A stretch of 64,000 bases of DNA from Serratia odorifera (GTDB taxonomy: Bacteria > Pseudomonadota > Gammaproteobacteria > Enterobacterales > Enterobacteriaceae), in contig NZ_LR134117.1 of assembly GCF_900635445.1 (NCBI RefSeq), positions 3,038,001-3,102,000 of the forward strand, read 5' to 3'. The position numbers and the translations under genes were made by a program. The notes below the pieces were generated by a model, which had not been told where the DNA came from, ran no database searches, and saw only the letters and a list, made by a program, of their open reading frames with translations. Positions 46,616 to 57,730 of this stretch are shown here, one piece after another. Within the stretch, counting starts at the first letter, position 1. Each line of letters opens with the position of its first letter.

Positions 46616-47551
46616 ATGACTAATGCAAATCGTCCGATACTTAATCTCGACCTCGATCTGCTGAGAACCTTTGTAGCTGTCGCCGATCTGAATACCTTTG
46701 CCGCAGCGGCAGTCGCCGTTTGTCGCACACAGTCAGCGGTCAGTCAGCAAATGCAACGGTTAGAGCAATTGGTTGGTAAAGAGTTGTTCGCCCGTCATGG
46801 GCGTAATAAGTTGCTGACCGAACACGGTATCCAGCTGCTCGGCTACGCCAGGAAAATCCTGCGTTTCAACGACGAAGCCTGCACCTCACTGATGTACAAC
46901 AACATCAAGGGCGTTCTGACTATCGGTGCTTCTGATGATACCGCCGATACCATCCTGCCTTTCCTGCTTAATCGTGTGACTTCGGTCTATCCAAAGCTGG
47001 CGATTGACGTCCGGGTAAAACGCAGTCCGTTCATGATCGACATGCTGAAGAACGGCGAAGTCGATTTGGCGATTACCACCGTTGATACCGCCGGGCATCC
47101 GCATATCGTTCTGCGTACCTCGCCGACGTTATGGTATTGCGCTGCCGATTATCACTATCAGCAAGGCGAGCCGATTCCGCTGGTGGTGCTGGACGAGCCA
47201 AGCCCGTTCCGGTCGATGGCCATCAAGCATCTGGACGAGGCCGGCATTCCGTGGCGCATAGCCTACGTGGCTTCCACGCTGTCGGCGGTGCGAGCGGCAT
47301 GCAAGGCCGGTTTGGGCATTACCGCGCGGCCGATTGAAATGATGAGTCCGGATCTGCGGGTGCTTGGCGCCGTGGAAGGATTGCCGGCGTTGCCGGATAC
47401 CCAGTACGCGCTGTGCAAGGATATGCAGTGTGAAAACGAATTGGCGATGGCGATTTTCAGCGCGGTGCAAAACGGCAACGAAAGCTACAGTTTTGCCGGG
47501 CCCGCGTCGTCGGCACAAGATGACGCCGTGTCGGTAGATGAAGATGAATAA
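46616..47551 (+). CDS. lrhA: LrhA/HexS LysR-type regulator
   Basis: 311 residues. The helix-turn-helix DLLRTFVAVADLNTFAAAAV and CRTQSAVSQQMQRLEQLVG is nearly identical to E. coli LrhA, a repressor of motility (flhDC) and of rpoS translation. In Serratia the ortholog HexS represses swarming, biosurfactant and exoenzymes. The effector domain is less conserved and ends in an acidic tail (DAVSVDEDE). ATG 46616 matches the family; a GTG at 46601 would add five residues. A strong terminator follows. Confidence 0.93.
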   Translation: MTNANRPILNLDLDLLRTFVAVADLNTFAAAAVAVCRTQSAVSQQMQRLEQLVGKELFARHGRNKLLTEHGIQLLGYARKILRFNDEACTSLMYNNIKGVLTIGASDDTADTILPFLLNRVTSVYPKLAIDVRVKRSPFMIDMLKNGEVDLAITTVDTAGHPHIVLRTSPTLWYCAADYHYQQGEPIPLVVLDEPSPFRSMAIKHLDEAGIPWRIAYVASTLSAVRAACKAGLGITARPIEMMSPDLRVLGAVEGLPALPDTQYALCKDMQCENELAMAIFSAVQNGNESYSFAGPASSAQDDAVSVDEDE

Positions 47552-47580
47552 CGGCTGAATAGCGCCGACGTCACGCATAA

Positions 47581-47609
47581 AACCTCTGCTTCGGCAGAGG
47601 TTTTTTTTT
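47581..47609 (+). terminator. terminator after lrhA
   Basis: AACCTCTGC, a TTCG tetraloop, GCAGAGGTT and nine T: a near-ideal intrinsic terminator. Confidence 0.95.
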
Positions 47610-48036
47610 GGACGCTAAAGCAGGAAAGTAAGGTTTATCGCGATTTCGAAAGTAATTTCTTACGAAGCGGTTATTTGATTCGCTTTTCTTGGGGTTAAAC
47701 CGGTCTATTCAACCATAAAAACCTGATTTGTATATTTTTTAACCCATAGGCTGAGGGTATAATTGCCTGGAGTTTATAAGGTTATTTTGTTATTTTTTGC
47801 ACGGTCTTTTTTTGCACCAGAATTGAGCGATTTTGTGAAAGAGCCACACTTTTGTTGAGGATTTCTGTCGAAAACGTGTCCTGGATCAAAAAAATACCCC
47901 TAGGTAGTGAGTGGAACAACAGGTATTTCCTGCGAGAATGGTATAGTAAAACTGAAATGTGCATCTTGGTTTATATCTATCTGATTCTACACGGCAAAAG
48001 ACTGACACGATTTAGCCTAAGCCCGGCGCATCAAAT

Positions 48037-48051
48037 GTTAATCAAATGATA
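48037..48051. promoter_or_regulatory. ArcA-like box
   Basis: GTTAATCAAATGATA matches the ArcA-P pattern GTTAATTAAATGTTA at 13 of 15 positions, about 215 bp before nuoA. ArcA repression of nuo without oxygen is established in E. coli. Confidence 0.5.
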
Positions 48052-48075
48052 CGTATGTAAACTAATGTGTAGATA

Positions 48076-48097
48076 CTTTTGTCAAAGTTGACAAAAG
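48076..48097. promoter_or_regulatory. 22-bp palindrome upstream of nuoA
   Basis: CTTTTGTCAA, spacer AG, TTGACAAAAG: perfect 10-bp arms, about 170 bp before nuoA. It includes a TTGACA that could double as a -35 element. The binding protein is unknown. Confidence 0.5.
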
Positions 48098-48264
48098 GTT
48101 ATAGAAAGGAGTAAAAAGCCCACAGTAAAAAACGTTGCCTAACTTACTGTAAAAGCAGTCTGTTTTGTGTGGTTATTTATCCTTCCCTTAAATCGATGTG
48201 GTGCTACATCTGCCGTCACAAGAGCAGAGCAATCGACGCCACTTTTGATGAGTAAGCATAGAGT

Positions 48265-48708
48265 ATGTCAACAACCACTGAAGTTATCGCTCATCACTGG
48301 GCGTTCGCCGTATTTCTTGTCATGGCCATCGGGCTGTGCGGCTTAATGCTGCTCGGTGCGTTCTTCCTGGGCGGGAGAGCCCCGGGCGCGCGCCAAAAAC
48401 ACCCCGTTTGAATCCGGTATCGACTCGGTCCGGTACGGCGCGCATGCGCCTTTTCCGCCAAGTTCTATCTGGTGGCCATGTTCTTCGTCATTTTCGATGT
48501 AGAAGCCTTATATCTCTACGCCTGGTCCGTCGCGATCCGCGAAACCGGCTGGATTGGCTTTATCGAAGCCGCCATTTTCATTTTGGTGCTATTGGCAGGT
48601 TTGGTTTATCTGGTGCGTATTGGCGCATTGGATTGGACTCCGTCGCGTTCCCGCGGTCAGAGCAAGCCGGGCAAAATTACTAAAGCCGCCAACAGTCATC
48701 CGCAGTAA
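48265..48708 (+). CDS. nuoA: NuoA, complex I membrane subunit (three insertions)
   Basis: Small membrane subunit of NADH:quinone oxidoreductase. It starts MSTTTEVIAHHWAFAVFLVM. Extra bases in CCCC 48380-48383, CC 48430-48431 and TTTT 48451-48454 together keep the final frame but scramble the middle. Removing them gives the loop NTPFESGIDSVGTARMRLSA and 146 residues (E. coli 147). The second and third helices (FYLVAMFFVIFDVEALYLYA) are intact. First gene of nuoA-N. Confidence 0.92.
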
Positions 48709-48738
48709 TTCATTTGTGGTTTAAAACGAGGCATTAAG

Positions 48739-49413
48739 ATGGACTATACGCTCACCCGCATAGACCCGAACGGTGAGAACGACCGTTACCCCCTGCAACA
48801 ACAGGAGATCGTCGCCGATCCTCTGGAACAGCAGGTTCACCGCACGGTTTACATGGGTAAACTCGAACATGCATTGCATGACATGGTGAACTGGGGGCGT
48901 AAAAACTCTCTCTGGCCGTATAACTTCGGCCTTTCGTGCTGTTATGTGGAAATGGTGACCTCGTTTACCGCCGTTCATGACGTGGCGCGTTTCGGTGCGG
49001 AAGTTCTGCGTGCGTCGCCACGTCAGGCTGACTTTATGGTGGTCGCAGGTACCTGCTTTACCAAAATGGCCCCAGTCATTCAGCGTTTGTATGAACAAAT
49101 GCTGGAGCCGAAGTGGGTTATTTCCATGGGAGCCTGTGCCAATTCCGGCGGCATGTACGATATTTATTCCGTGGTACAGGGCGTGGACAAGTTCCTGCCG
49201 GTCGACGTGTACATTCCTGGCTGCCCACCGCGCCCAGAAGCTTATATGCAGGCGCTGCTGCTGCTGCAAGAATCCATCGGTAAAGAACGCCGTCCACTGT
49301 CGTGGGTCGTGGGCGATCAAGGCGTCTACCGGGCCAATATGCAGTCGGAAAGAGAACGTAAACACGGCGAACGTATCGCAGTGACCAACCTGCGGACGCC
49401 TGACGAGATTTAA
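48739..49413 (+). CDS. nuoB: NuoB, complex I Fe-S subunit (cluster N2)
   Basis: 224 residues; cysteines of cluster N2 are in GLSCCYVEM, VAGTCFTKMAP and VYIPGCPPRPE. It passes electrons to quinone at the junction of peripheral and membrane arms. No indel in this gene. Confidence 0.96.
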   Translation: MDYTLTRIDPNGENDRYPLQQQEIVADPLEQQVHRTVYMGKLEHALHDMVNWGRKNSLWPYNFGLSCCYVEMVTSFTAVHDVARFGAEVLRASPRQADFMVVAGTCFTKMAPVIQRLYEQMLEPKWVISMGACANSGGMYDIYSVVQGVDKFLPVDVYIPGCPPRPEAYMQALLLLQESIGKERRPLSWVVGDQGVYRANMQSERERKHGERIAVTNLRTPDEI

Positions 49414-49508
49414 GACGGTCATGTTACGTCCATCTTGATGCGCTATTGGTTAACACAGCGAAAGTTAAGCTTGCAGCGATTTGACCCTTTAGTGTGGTGA
49501 AAAATATT

Positions 49509-51308
49509 ATGACAGATTTAACGACGCACGACGCTTTGCCAGCCTGGCACACCCGCGATCATCTTGACGATCCGGTGATTGGCGAACTGCGCAACCGTTT
49601 TGGGCCGGAAGCCTTTACTGTTCAACCCACCCGTACCGGAATGCCCGTGGTATGGGTCAAGGCCGAGCAGCTCCCTGGAAGTAATGACGTTTTTGAGAAA
49701 ACAGCCGAAGCCGTACGTCATGCTGTTCGATCTGCATGGCGTCGACGAACGTCTTCGCACCCACCGCCAGGGTCTGCCTGCCGCGGATTTTTCTGTTTTC
49801 TATCATCTGATTTCCATCGAACGCAACCGCGATATCATGCTGAAGGTGGCGCTGTCTGAAAAAGACTTGCACGTGCCGACCGCGACCAAGGTGTTCCCGA
49901 ACGCCAACTGGTACGAGCGCGAGACGTGGGAAATGTTCGGCATTACCTTTGACGGTCACCCGCACCTGTCGCGCATCATGATGCCGCAGACCTGGGAAGG
50001 CCATCCGCTGCGCAAGGATTATCCGGCGCGCGCCACCGAATTCGATCCGTTTGTGTTGACCAAACAGAAAGAAGATCTGGAGATGGAGTCGCTGACCTTC
50101 AAGCCGGAAGAGTGGGGCATGAAACGCGGCACCGAGAACGAGGACTTCATGTTCCTTAACCTCGGCCCCGAACCACCCGTCGGCGCACGGTGCCTTCCGC
50201 ATCATTTTGCAACTGGACGGTGAAGAGATCGTCGACTGCGTACCGGATATCGGCTATCACCAACCGCGGCGCGGAGAAAATGGGCGAGCGCCAGTCATGG
50301 CACAGCTATATTCCGTACACCGACCGTATCGAATACCTCGGTGGCTGCGTCAATGAAATGCCTTACGTACTGGCGGTAGAAAAACTGGCCGGTATCAAGG
50401 TGCCGGAGCGTGTTGACGTCATCCGCGTGATGCTGTCCGAACTGTTCCGCATCAACAGCCATCTGCTGTACATCAGTACCTTTATTCAAGACGTCGGCGC
50501 CATGACCCCGGTGTTCTTCGCCTTTACCGACCGTCAGAAAATCTACGATCTGGTGGAAGCGATTACCGGTTTCCGCATGCACCCGGCCTGGTTCCGCATC
50601 GGTGGCGTAGCGCATGACCTGCCACGCGGCTGGGATCGCCTGCTGCGTGAATTCCTCGAATGGATGCCAAAGCGTCTGGATTCCTACGTCAAGGCCGCGT
50701 TGCAGAACACCATTCTGAAGGGGCGTTCAGTCGGCGTGGCGTCTTACAATGCCAAAGAGGCGTTGGAGTGGGGCGTCACCGGCGCCGGCCTGCGCGCTAC
50801 TGGCGTCGAGTTCGACGTACGTAAATGGCGCCCGTATTCAGGCTATGAAAACTTCGATTTCGATGTGCCGATCGGCGACGGTAACAGCGACTGCTATACC
50901 CGCGTAATGCTGAAGGTGGAAGAGCTGCGCCAGAGTCTGCGTATCCTGGAGCAGTGCCTGAACAACATGCCGGAAGGCCCGTTCAAGGCCGATCACCCGC
51001 TGACTACGCCACCGCCGAAAGAGCGCACGCTGCAGCACATTGAAACGCTGATCACCCACTTCCTTCAGGTTTCCTGGGGCCCGGTGATGCCAGCCAACGA
51101 ATCATTCCAGATGATTGAAGCCACCAAAGGGATCAACAGCTACTACCTGACCAGCGACGGCAGCACCATGAGCTACCGTACCCGGGTACGTACACCAAGT
51201 TTTGCTCACCTGCAGCAAATCCCGGCGGTTATCCGTGGCAGCCTGGTCTCTGACCTGATCGTCTATCTGGGTAGTATCGACTTTGTAATGTCAGATGTGG
51301 ACCGCTAA
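49509..51308 (+). CDS. nuoC: NuoCD, fused complex I subunit (three insertions)
   Basis: The enterobacterial fusion of the 30-kDa (C) and 49-kDa (D) subunits, forming the quinone site with NuoB. Extra bases at CCC 49673-49675, CCCC 50166-50169 and AA 50262-50263 break it into pieces; corrected, it has 598 residues. Conserved stretches include YPARATEFDPF, GERQSWHSYIPYTDRIEYLG and GSIDFVMSDVDR at the end. Start ATG 49509; the in-frame GTG codons just upstream are alternatives. Confidence 0.92.
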
Positions 51309-51310
51309 CT

Positions 51311-51862
51311 ATGCACTTTCAAAAAGACAGTCACGTGAGCAACGATGCTCTAGAGCCGATCAATGCAGCCGCTCCCCAGAGCGGCGCTGATGCATTCGAA
51401 TTGAGCGCTGAAGAACGTGATGCGATCGAGCACGAAAAGCACCATTACGAGGATCCACGCGCCGCGTCTATCGAAGCACTGAAAATCGTGCAGAAGAAAC
51501 GCGGTTGGGTTCCCGATGGGGCGATTTACGCCATCGCAGACGTGCTGGGCATACCTGCCAGCGACGTAGAAGGCGTGGCCACGTTCTACAGCCAGATTTT
51601 CCGTCAGCCGGTAGGGCGTCACGTTATCCGTTATTGTGACAGCGTGGTCTGCCACATCACCGGGTATCAGGGCATTCAGGCCGCCATCGAAAAGAAACTG
51701 AACATCAAGCCGGGCCAAACCACCGGCGATGGCCGTTTCACCCTGCTGCCAACCTGCTGCCTGGGCAACTGCGACAAAGGGCCGACCATGATGATTGATG
51801 AGGATACTCACAGTCAGCTGAAGCCTGAAGACATCGAAAATCTACTGGAGCAGTATCAATGA
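51311..51862 (+). CDS. nuoE: NuoE, complex I 24-kDa subunit ([2Fe-2S])
   Basis: 183 residues. The [2Fe-2S] N1a ligands are in RYCDSVVCH and PTCCLGNCDKGP. The N-terminal tail is longer and less conserved than in E. coli. Stop overlaps the nuoF start (ATGA). No indel here. Confidence 0.95.
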   Translation: MHFQKDSHVSNDALEPINAAAPQSGADAFELSAEERDAIEHEKHHYEDPRAASIEALKIVQKKRGWVPDGAIYAIADVLGIPASDVEGVATFYSQIFRQPVGRHVIRYCDSVVCHITGYQGIQAAIEKKLNIKPGQTTGDGRFTLLPTCCLGNCDKGPTMMIDEDTHSQLKPEDIENLLEQYQ

Positions 51863-53211
51863 TCAAAGACATTGTACGCACTCCCGAGATGCACCCGCTG
51901 ACCTGGCGACTGCGCGATGACAAACAGCCGGTATGGCTGGATGAGTACCGCAGCAAAAACGGCTACGCGGGGGCAGAAAAGGCCATCAAGGGGCTGGCGC
52001 CCGACGAGATAGTCAACCTGGTAAAAGACGCCGGGTTGAAAGGCCGTGGCGGCGCGGGCTTTTCCACCGGTCTGAAGTGGAGCCTGATGCCAAAAGACGA
52101 ATCCATGAACATCCGTTACCTGCTGTGTAACGCCGATGAAATGGAGCCGGGCACCTACAAGGATCGCCTGTTGATGGAACAGCTGCCGCACCTGCTGGTG
52201 GAAGGCATGCTGATTTCGGCCTTTGCGCTGAAAGCCTATCGCGGCTATATCTTCCTGCGTGGCGAATACGTCGAAGCGGCGGTGCACCTGCGTCGCGCCA
52301 TCGCCGAAGCGACCGAAGCCGGCCTGCTGGGCAAAAACATCATGGGCAGCGGATTCGACTTTGAGCTGTTCGTGCACACCGGCGCCGGCCGCTATATCTG
52401 CGGTGAAGAAACCGCGCTGATCAACTCGCTGGAAGGCCGCCGCGCCAACCCGCGCTCCAAGCCACCGTTCCCGGCCTCTGCCGGCGTATGGGGCAAGCCG
52501 ACCTGCGTCAACAACGTGGAAACCCTGTGCAACGTCCCGGCGATCCTGGCGAACGGCGTGGACTGGTACAAGGGTATTTCCGCCGGCAAGAGCAACGACG
52601 CCGGTACCAAACTGATGGGCTTCTCCGGCCGGGGTGAAAAATCCGGGCGTCTGGGAGCTGCCGTTTGGCACCACCGCGCGCGAGATTCTGGAAGATTACG
52701 CCGGCGGTATGCGTGATGGCCTGAAGTTCAAGGCTTGGCAACCGGGTGGCGCAGGAACCGATTTCCTGACCGCTGACCACCTCGATCTGCCGATGGACTT
52801 CGAGAACATCGGCAAGGCTGGCAGCCGTCTGGGTACCGCGCTGGCGATGGCGGTGGATCACGAAATCGGCATGGTGCCTCTGGTGCGCAACCTGGAAGAG
52901 TTCTTCGCCCGCGAGTCCTGTGGCTGGTGTACGCCGTGCCGCGACGGCCTGCCGTGGAGCGTGAAGATCCTGCGCGCATTGGAAAACGGCGAAGGCCAGC
53001 CGGGGATATTGAAACCCTTGAACAGCTGTGCCGTTTCCTTGGCCCGGGCAAAACCTTCTGCGCCCATGCGCCAGGTGCCGTAGAGCCACTGCAAAGCGCA
53101 ATTAAATATTTCCGTGACGAGTTCGAAGCCGGGATCAAAGTGCAGCAATTTAGCAATGCACACGCCATTGGCGGCATCCAGGCGAACAACTTGTTGAAAC
53201 AGCGCTGGTAA
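51859..53211 (+). CDS. nuoF: NuoF, NADH- and FMN-binding subunit (one insertion, one deletion)
   Basis: Binds NADH (GRGGAGFSTGLKW), FMN (YLLCNADEMEPGTYKDR) and a [4Fe-4S] cluster (ESCGWCTPCRDG, with a further cysteine in EQLCRFLGPGKTFC). An extra G at 52631-52634 and a missing G at 53002-53005 break the frame; both corrected, it has 450 residues (E. coli 445) and ends ANNLLKQRW. The uncorrected middle ends at 53083 and would lose the last cluster ligand. Confidence 0.93.
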
Positions 53212-53430
53212 CTATTTTGGCAGGATGAGGGGCGTCGAACAGAGCCTCTCGGCTTGTTGATTAAGCAGAATTTTATAATTAACGCTTGGAAATAATCTAA
53301 GCATTTGCGTTGCGGCAAGGCGGCAACCGAGAGAAGCACCGGAAGTTTTATTGCAATGACCGGTGTGAACGAGGACAGCCAACACGGCAGCGGCGTAAAG
53401 GATGAAGGTTATTTCAGGCAAATTGGAAGC

Positions 53431-56184
53431 ATGCTGACTATGGCTACGATTCATGTAGACGGCAAAGAATACGACGTAGATGGAGCCGACAACCTGTTGC
53501 AGGCGTGTCTCTCCCTCGGCCTCGATATTCCTTACTTTTGCTGGCATCCGGCGCTGGGAAGCGTCGGCGCTTGCCGCCAATGTGCGGTAAAGCAATACCA
53601 AAACGCGGAAGATACGCGCGGCCGTTTTGGTGATGTCATGTATGACACCGGCGGCCGATGGAACCTTCATTTCCATTGACGACGAAGAAGCCAAACAGTT
53701 CCGTGAGAGCGTGGTTGAATGGTTGATGACCAACCACCCACACGACTGTCCGGTGTGCGAAGAGGGCGGCAACTGTCACCTGCAGGATATGACGGTGATG
53801 ACCGGCCACAGTTTCCGTCGCTATCGCTTCACCAAGCGTACTCACCAGAATCAGGACCTGGGGCCGTTTATCTCGCACGAGATGAACCGCTGCATCGCCT
53901 GCTACCGCTGCGTACGCTACTACAAGGATTATGCCGACGGTACCGATCTGGGAGTGTATGGCGCACACGACAACGTCTACTTTGGCCGTCCGGAAAGCGG
54001 CACGCTGGAAAGCGAGTTTTCCGGTAACCTGGTGGAAGTGTGCCCGACCGGGGTCTTCACCGACAAAACCCACTCCGAACGCTATAACCGTAAATGGGAC
54101 ATGCAGTTTGCGCCAAGCATCTGCCAGCAGTGCAGCGTGGGTTGCAACACCAGCCCAGGCGAGCGCTACGGCGAACTGCGTCGTATTGAAAACCGTTACA
54201 ACGGCAGCGTGAACCATTACTTCCTGTGCGACCGCGGCCCGTTTCGGCTACGGCTACGTCAATCTGGACGACCGTCCACGTCAGCCGCAGCAGTTGCGTG
54301 GCGATGACTGGATCACCCTGAACGCCGAGCAGGCGATGCAGGGCGCGGCAGACATTCTGCGTCAGGCGAAGAAAACCATCGGCATCGGGCTCGCCGCGCG
54401 CCAGCGTGGAAAGCAACTTCGCGTTGCGTGAACTGGTCGGCGCCGAGAACTTTTACACCGGTATCGCCCAGGCGGAACAATCGCGTCTGGCGCTGATGCT
54501 CGACGTGCTGAAAAACAGCGGCGTTTATACGCCGGCGCTGCGCGAAATCGAAGATTACGATGCGGTGCTGGTGCTGGGTGAAGATCTGACCCAGACAGGC
54601 GCGCGCATCGCGCTGTCGGTGCGTCAGGCGGTGAAGGGCAAGGCGCGGGCCATGGCTGCGGCGCAACGCGTTGCCGACTGGCAGATCGCGGCAGTGCAGA
54701 ACATTGGTCAGCACGCCAAACACCCGCTGTTCATCACCAACGTCGACAATACCCGTATGGACGACATTGCGGCCTGGAACTACCGTGCACCGGTCGATGA
54801 GCAGGCTCGCCTCGGCTTCGCCATCCGCTCACGCGCTGGACAACGCCGCGCCAGCGGTGGATGGTCTGGCCGATGACTTGCACAAGAAGGTGGCGATTAT
54901 CGTGCAGGCGCTGACCGATGCGCGCAAACCGCTGATCGTCACTGGCAGCAACGCCGGCAGTGAAGCAATCATCAAAGCGGCGGCCAACATCGCCAAGGCG
55001 TTGAAAGGTCGCGGTTCTGACGTCGGTATTACCTTTGTGGCCGGCGCGGCCAACAGCATGGGGGCTGGCGATGATCGGCGGCGGTTCGCTCGATCAGGCG
55101 TTGGAACAGCTGGCAACGGGCGCCGCCGATACCGCCATCGTGATGGAAAACGATCTTTATCGTCATGCACCGGCAGCCAGGATCGAAGCGGCACTGGCGC
55201 AGGTCAGCAACCTGATCGTTGCCGATCACCAGCGCACTGCCATTATGGACAAGGCCAATCTGGTGCTGTCGTCGGCCAGCTTTGCCGAAAGCGATGGCAC
55301 GCTGGTCAACCAGGAAGGCCGCGCGCAGCGTTTCTTCCAGGTTTACGATCCGGCCTACTACGATGACGCGAAGAAAAACGTCCGTACCGAAATGCTGGAA
55401 AGCTGGCGCTGGATGCATTCGCTGCATTCCACCTACACCAGCCGTCAGGTTGACTGGACGCAGCTCGATCACGTGATCGCCGCCTGGCGTCGAGGCATTG
55501 CCGCAGCTGCAAGGCATCAGGGATGCCGCACCGGGACGCTTCGTTCCGCATCCGTGGGCAGAAACTGGCGCGTTCACCGCACCGTTACAGCGGACGCACC
55601 GCGATGCGCGCAGACATCAGCGTGCACGAGCCGCGTCAGCCGCAGGACAAAGACACCATGTTCGCCTTCTCGATGGAAGGGAACAACAACCCGCTGGCCG
55701 ATCGGCAGCAAATTCCGTTTGCCTGGGCACCGGGCTGGAACTCACCGCAGGCGTGGAACAAGTTCCAGGCCGAAGTGGGCGGCAAGTTGCGTCATGGCGA
55801 TCCGGGCGTGCGTCTGATCGAAGCAGGGGAGGGCAACCTCGACTACTTCACCAGCGTACCGACCGCCTTCGAGGCGCAAGGCTGGCGTGTGGCGCCGTAT
55901 TATCACCTGTTTGGCAGCGATGAAATGTCGCAGCGCTCGCAGGTTATCCAGCAGCGGCATGCCGCAGGCGTACGCGATGGTTAACCCGGCCGACGCCGCG
56001 CAGTTGGGCGTTAACGAAGGCAGTATGGTGGAGTTCAACTGTGCGGGTCAGACGCTGCGTCTGCCGGTGCGGCTGAGTGAAACCCTGTCTCAGGGTCAGG
56101 TTGGTTTGCCGCTCGGCTTGCCAGGGATCCCGCCGGTGCTGGTGGGTGCAACGGGTTGAAAATCTGCGGGAGGCGGCACGATGA
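53431..56184 (+). CDS. nuoG: NuoG, complex I large Fe-S subunit (nine insertions)
   Basis: Carries several Fe-S clusters: YFCWHPALGSVGACRQCAV ([2Fe-2S]), HDCPVCEEGGNC, CIACYRCVRYYKD and CQQCSVGC, then a molybdopterin-oxidoreductase-like body. Extra bases lie at about 53625-53628, 54238-54240, 54387-54389, 54825-54826, 55060-55064, 55483-55484, 55533-55535, 55956-55957 and 56153-56155. Removing all nine gives 914 residues (E. coli 908-910) ending VENLREAAR and overlapping nuoH by ATGA. The 219-bp gap after nuoF is unusually long. Start MLTMATIHVDGKEYD is the family start. Confidence 0.92.
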
Positions 56185-57162
56185 GCTGGTTTACCCCTGA
56201 GGTGATCGATGTGCTGATCGCTATTTTGAAAGCGGTGGTTATCCTGCTGGTGGTGGTGAGCTGCGGCGCCTTTATGAGCTTCGGCGAACGCCGTCTGCTC
56301 GGGCTGTTCCAAAACCGTTATGGACCTAACCGTGTCGGCTGGGGCGGCTCGCTTGCAGCTGGGTTGCCGGACATGGATCAAAATGTTCTTCAAGGAAGAC
56401 TGGGTACCGAAATTCTCCGACCGGGTGATCTTCACCCTGGCGCCGATGATCGCCTTTACTTCCCTGTTGCTGGCATTTGCCATCGTCCCGGTCAGTCCGA
56501 CCTGGGCGGTGTCCGATCTCAACATCGGTATTCTGTTCTTCCTGATGATGGCTGGCCTGGCGGTATACGCCGTGCTGTTCGCCGGCTGGTCGAGCAACAA
56601 CAAATACTCGCTGTTGGGGGCGATGCGTGCTTCGGCACAAACCCTGAGCTACGAGGTGTTTCTCGGCCTGTCGCTGATGGGCGTGGTGGCGCAGGCAGGT
56701 TCGTTCAACATGCAGGCCATCGTCGAGTCACAGGCTCACGTCTGGAACGTCATTCCGCAATTCTTTGGTTTCGTGACCTTTGCCATTGCCGGCGTCGCGG
56801 TGTGTCACCGCCACCCGTTTGACCAACCGGAAGCGGAGCAGGAGCTGGCTGACGGTTACCACATTGAATATTCCGGGATGAAGTTCGGTCTGTTCTTCGT
56901 CGGTGAATACATCGGTATCGTTACCGTTTCGGCCCTGATTGTGACGTTGTTCTTCGGTGGCTGGCAGGGTCCGTTCCTGCCGCCGTTCATCTGGTTCGCG
57001 TTGAAAACGGCTTTCTTCATGATGATGTTCATTCTGATTCGTGCTGCTCTGCCGCGTCCGCGTTATGACCAGGTGATGTCCTTCGGCTGGAAAGTGTGCC
57101 TGCCGTTGACGCTGCTGAACCTGCTGGCGACCGCTGCGGTCATTTTGTACAACGCTCAATAA
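56181..57162 (+). CDS. nuoH: NuoH, complex I membrane subunit (four clustered insertions)
   Basis: Hydrophobic subunit lining the quinone channel. It starts MSWFTPEVIDVLIAILKAVV, with FGERRLLGLFQNRYGPNRVG intact. Four extra bases lie within 24 bp at 56353-56376; undoing them restores [20 protein letters not shown]. The corrected 325 residues equal the E. coli length. Later segments include AVCHRHPFDQPEAEQELADG and YSGMKFGLFFVGEY. Confidence 0.93.
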
Positions 57163-57176
57163 GGGGTGAATAAACC

Positions 57177-57717
57177 ATGACATTGAAAGAGTTAGTGGTT
57201 GGTTTCGGCACCCAGGGTGCGCAGCATTTGGATGATTGGCCTGCATGCTTCGCCAAGCGCGAAACCCGCATGTATCCGGAGAGCCGGTGAACCTGCCGCC
57301 ACGCTACCGCGGACGCATCGTGCTGACGCGCGATCCGGACGGCGAAGAGCGCTGCGTAGCCTGTAACCTGTGCGCGGTTGCTGCCCGGTGGGCTGTATTT
57401 CGCTGCAAAAGGCCGAGCAGAAAGATGGTCGCTGGTATCCGGAATTCTTCCGCATCAACTTCTCGCGCTGCATTTTCTGCGGCCTGTGCGAAGAAGCCTG
57501 CCCAACCACCGCGATCCAGCTGACGCCGGATTTCGAAATGGGCGAGTTCAAACGCCAGGATCTGGTGTATGAAAAAGAAGATCTGCTGATCTCGGGCCCG
57601 GGTAAATATCCGGAATATAACTTCTACCGGATGGCCGGTATGGCAATTGACGGCAAAGCGAAAGGCGAAGCCGAAAACGAAGCCAAGCCGATCGACGTCA
57701 AAAGCCTGTTGCCGTAA
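57177..57717 (+). CDS. nuoI: NuoI, complex I ferredoxin-like subunit (one insertion, three deletions)
   Basis: Carries two [4Fe-4S] clusters, CVACNLCAVACPVGC and CIFCGLCEEACPTTA. The raw sequence has one extra G at 57215-57217 and lacks one base near 57247-57252, 57278-57283 and 57377-57385; the last lies inside the first cluster motif. Corrected length is 180 residues, the E. coli length. The C-terminal half is intact. Confidence 0.92.
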
Positions 57718-57730
57718 GGAGCCAGCAAGC

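Larger units (their letters stand above)
47610..48264 (+). promoter_or_regulatory. nuo operon promoter region
   Basis: About 655 AT-rich bases before nuoA without a supported gene. It holds an ArcA-like box (48037-48051) and a 22-bp palindrome (48076-48097). In E. coli the nuo promoter is controlled by ArcA, NarL, FNR and IHF over a similar distance. Confidence 0.7.

Noticed and set aside
53431..56184. programmed frameshifting in nuoG
   Set aside because: Nine sites without a shared slippery motif or downstream structure, and the same type of doubled base in many unrelated genes, point to sequence error.
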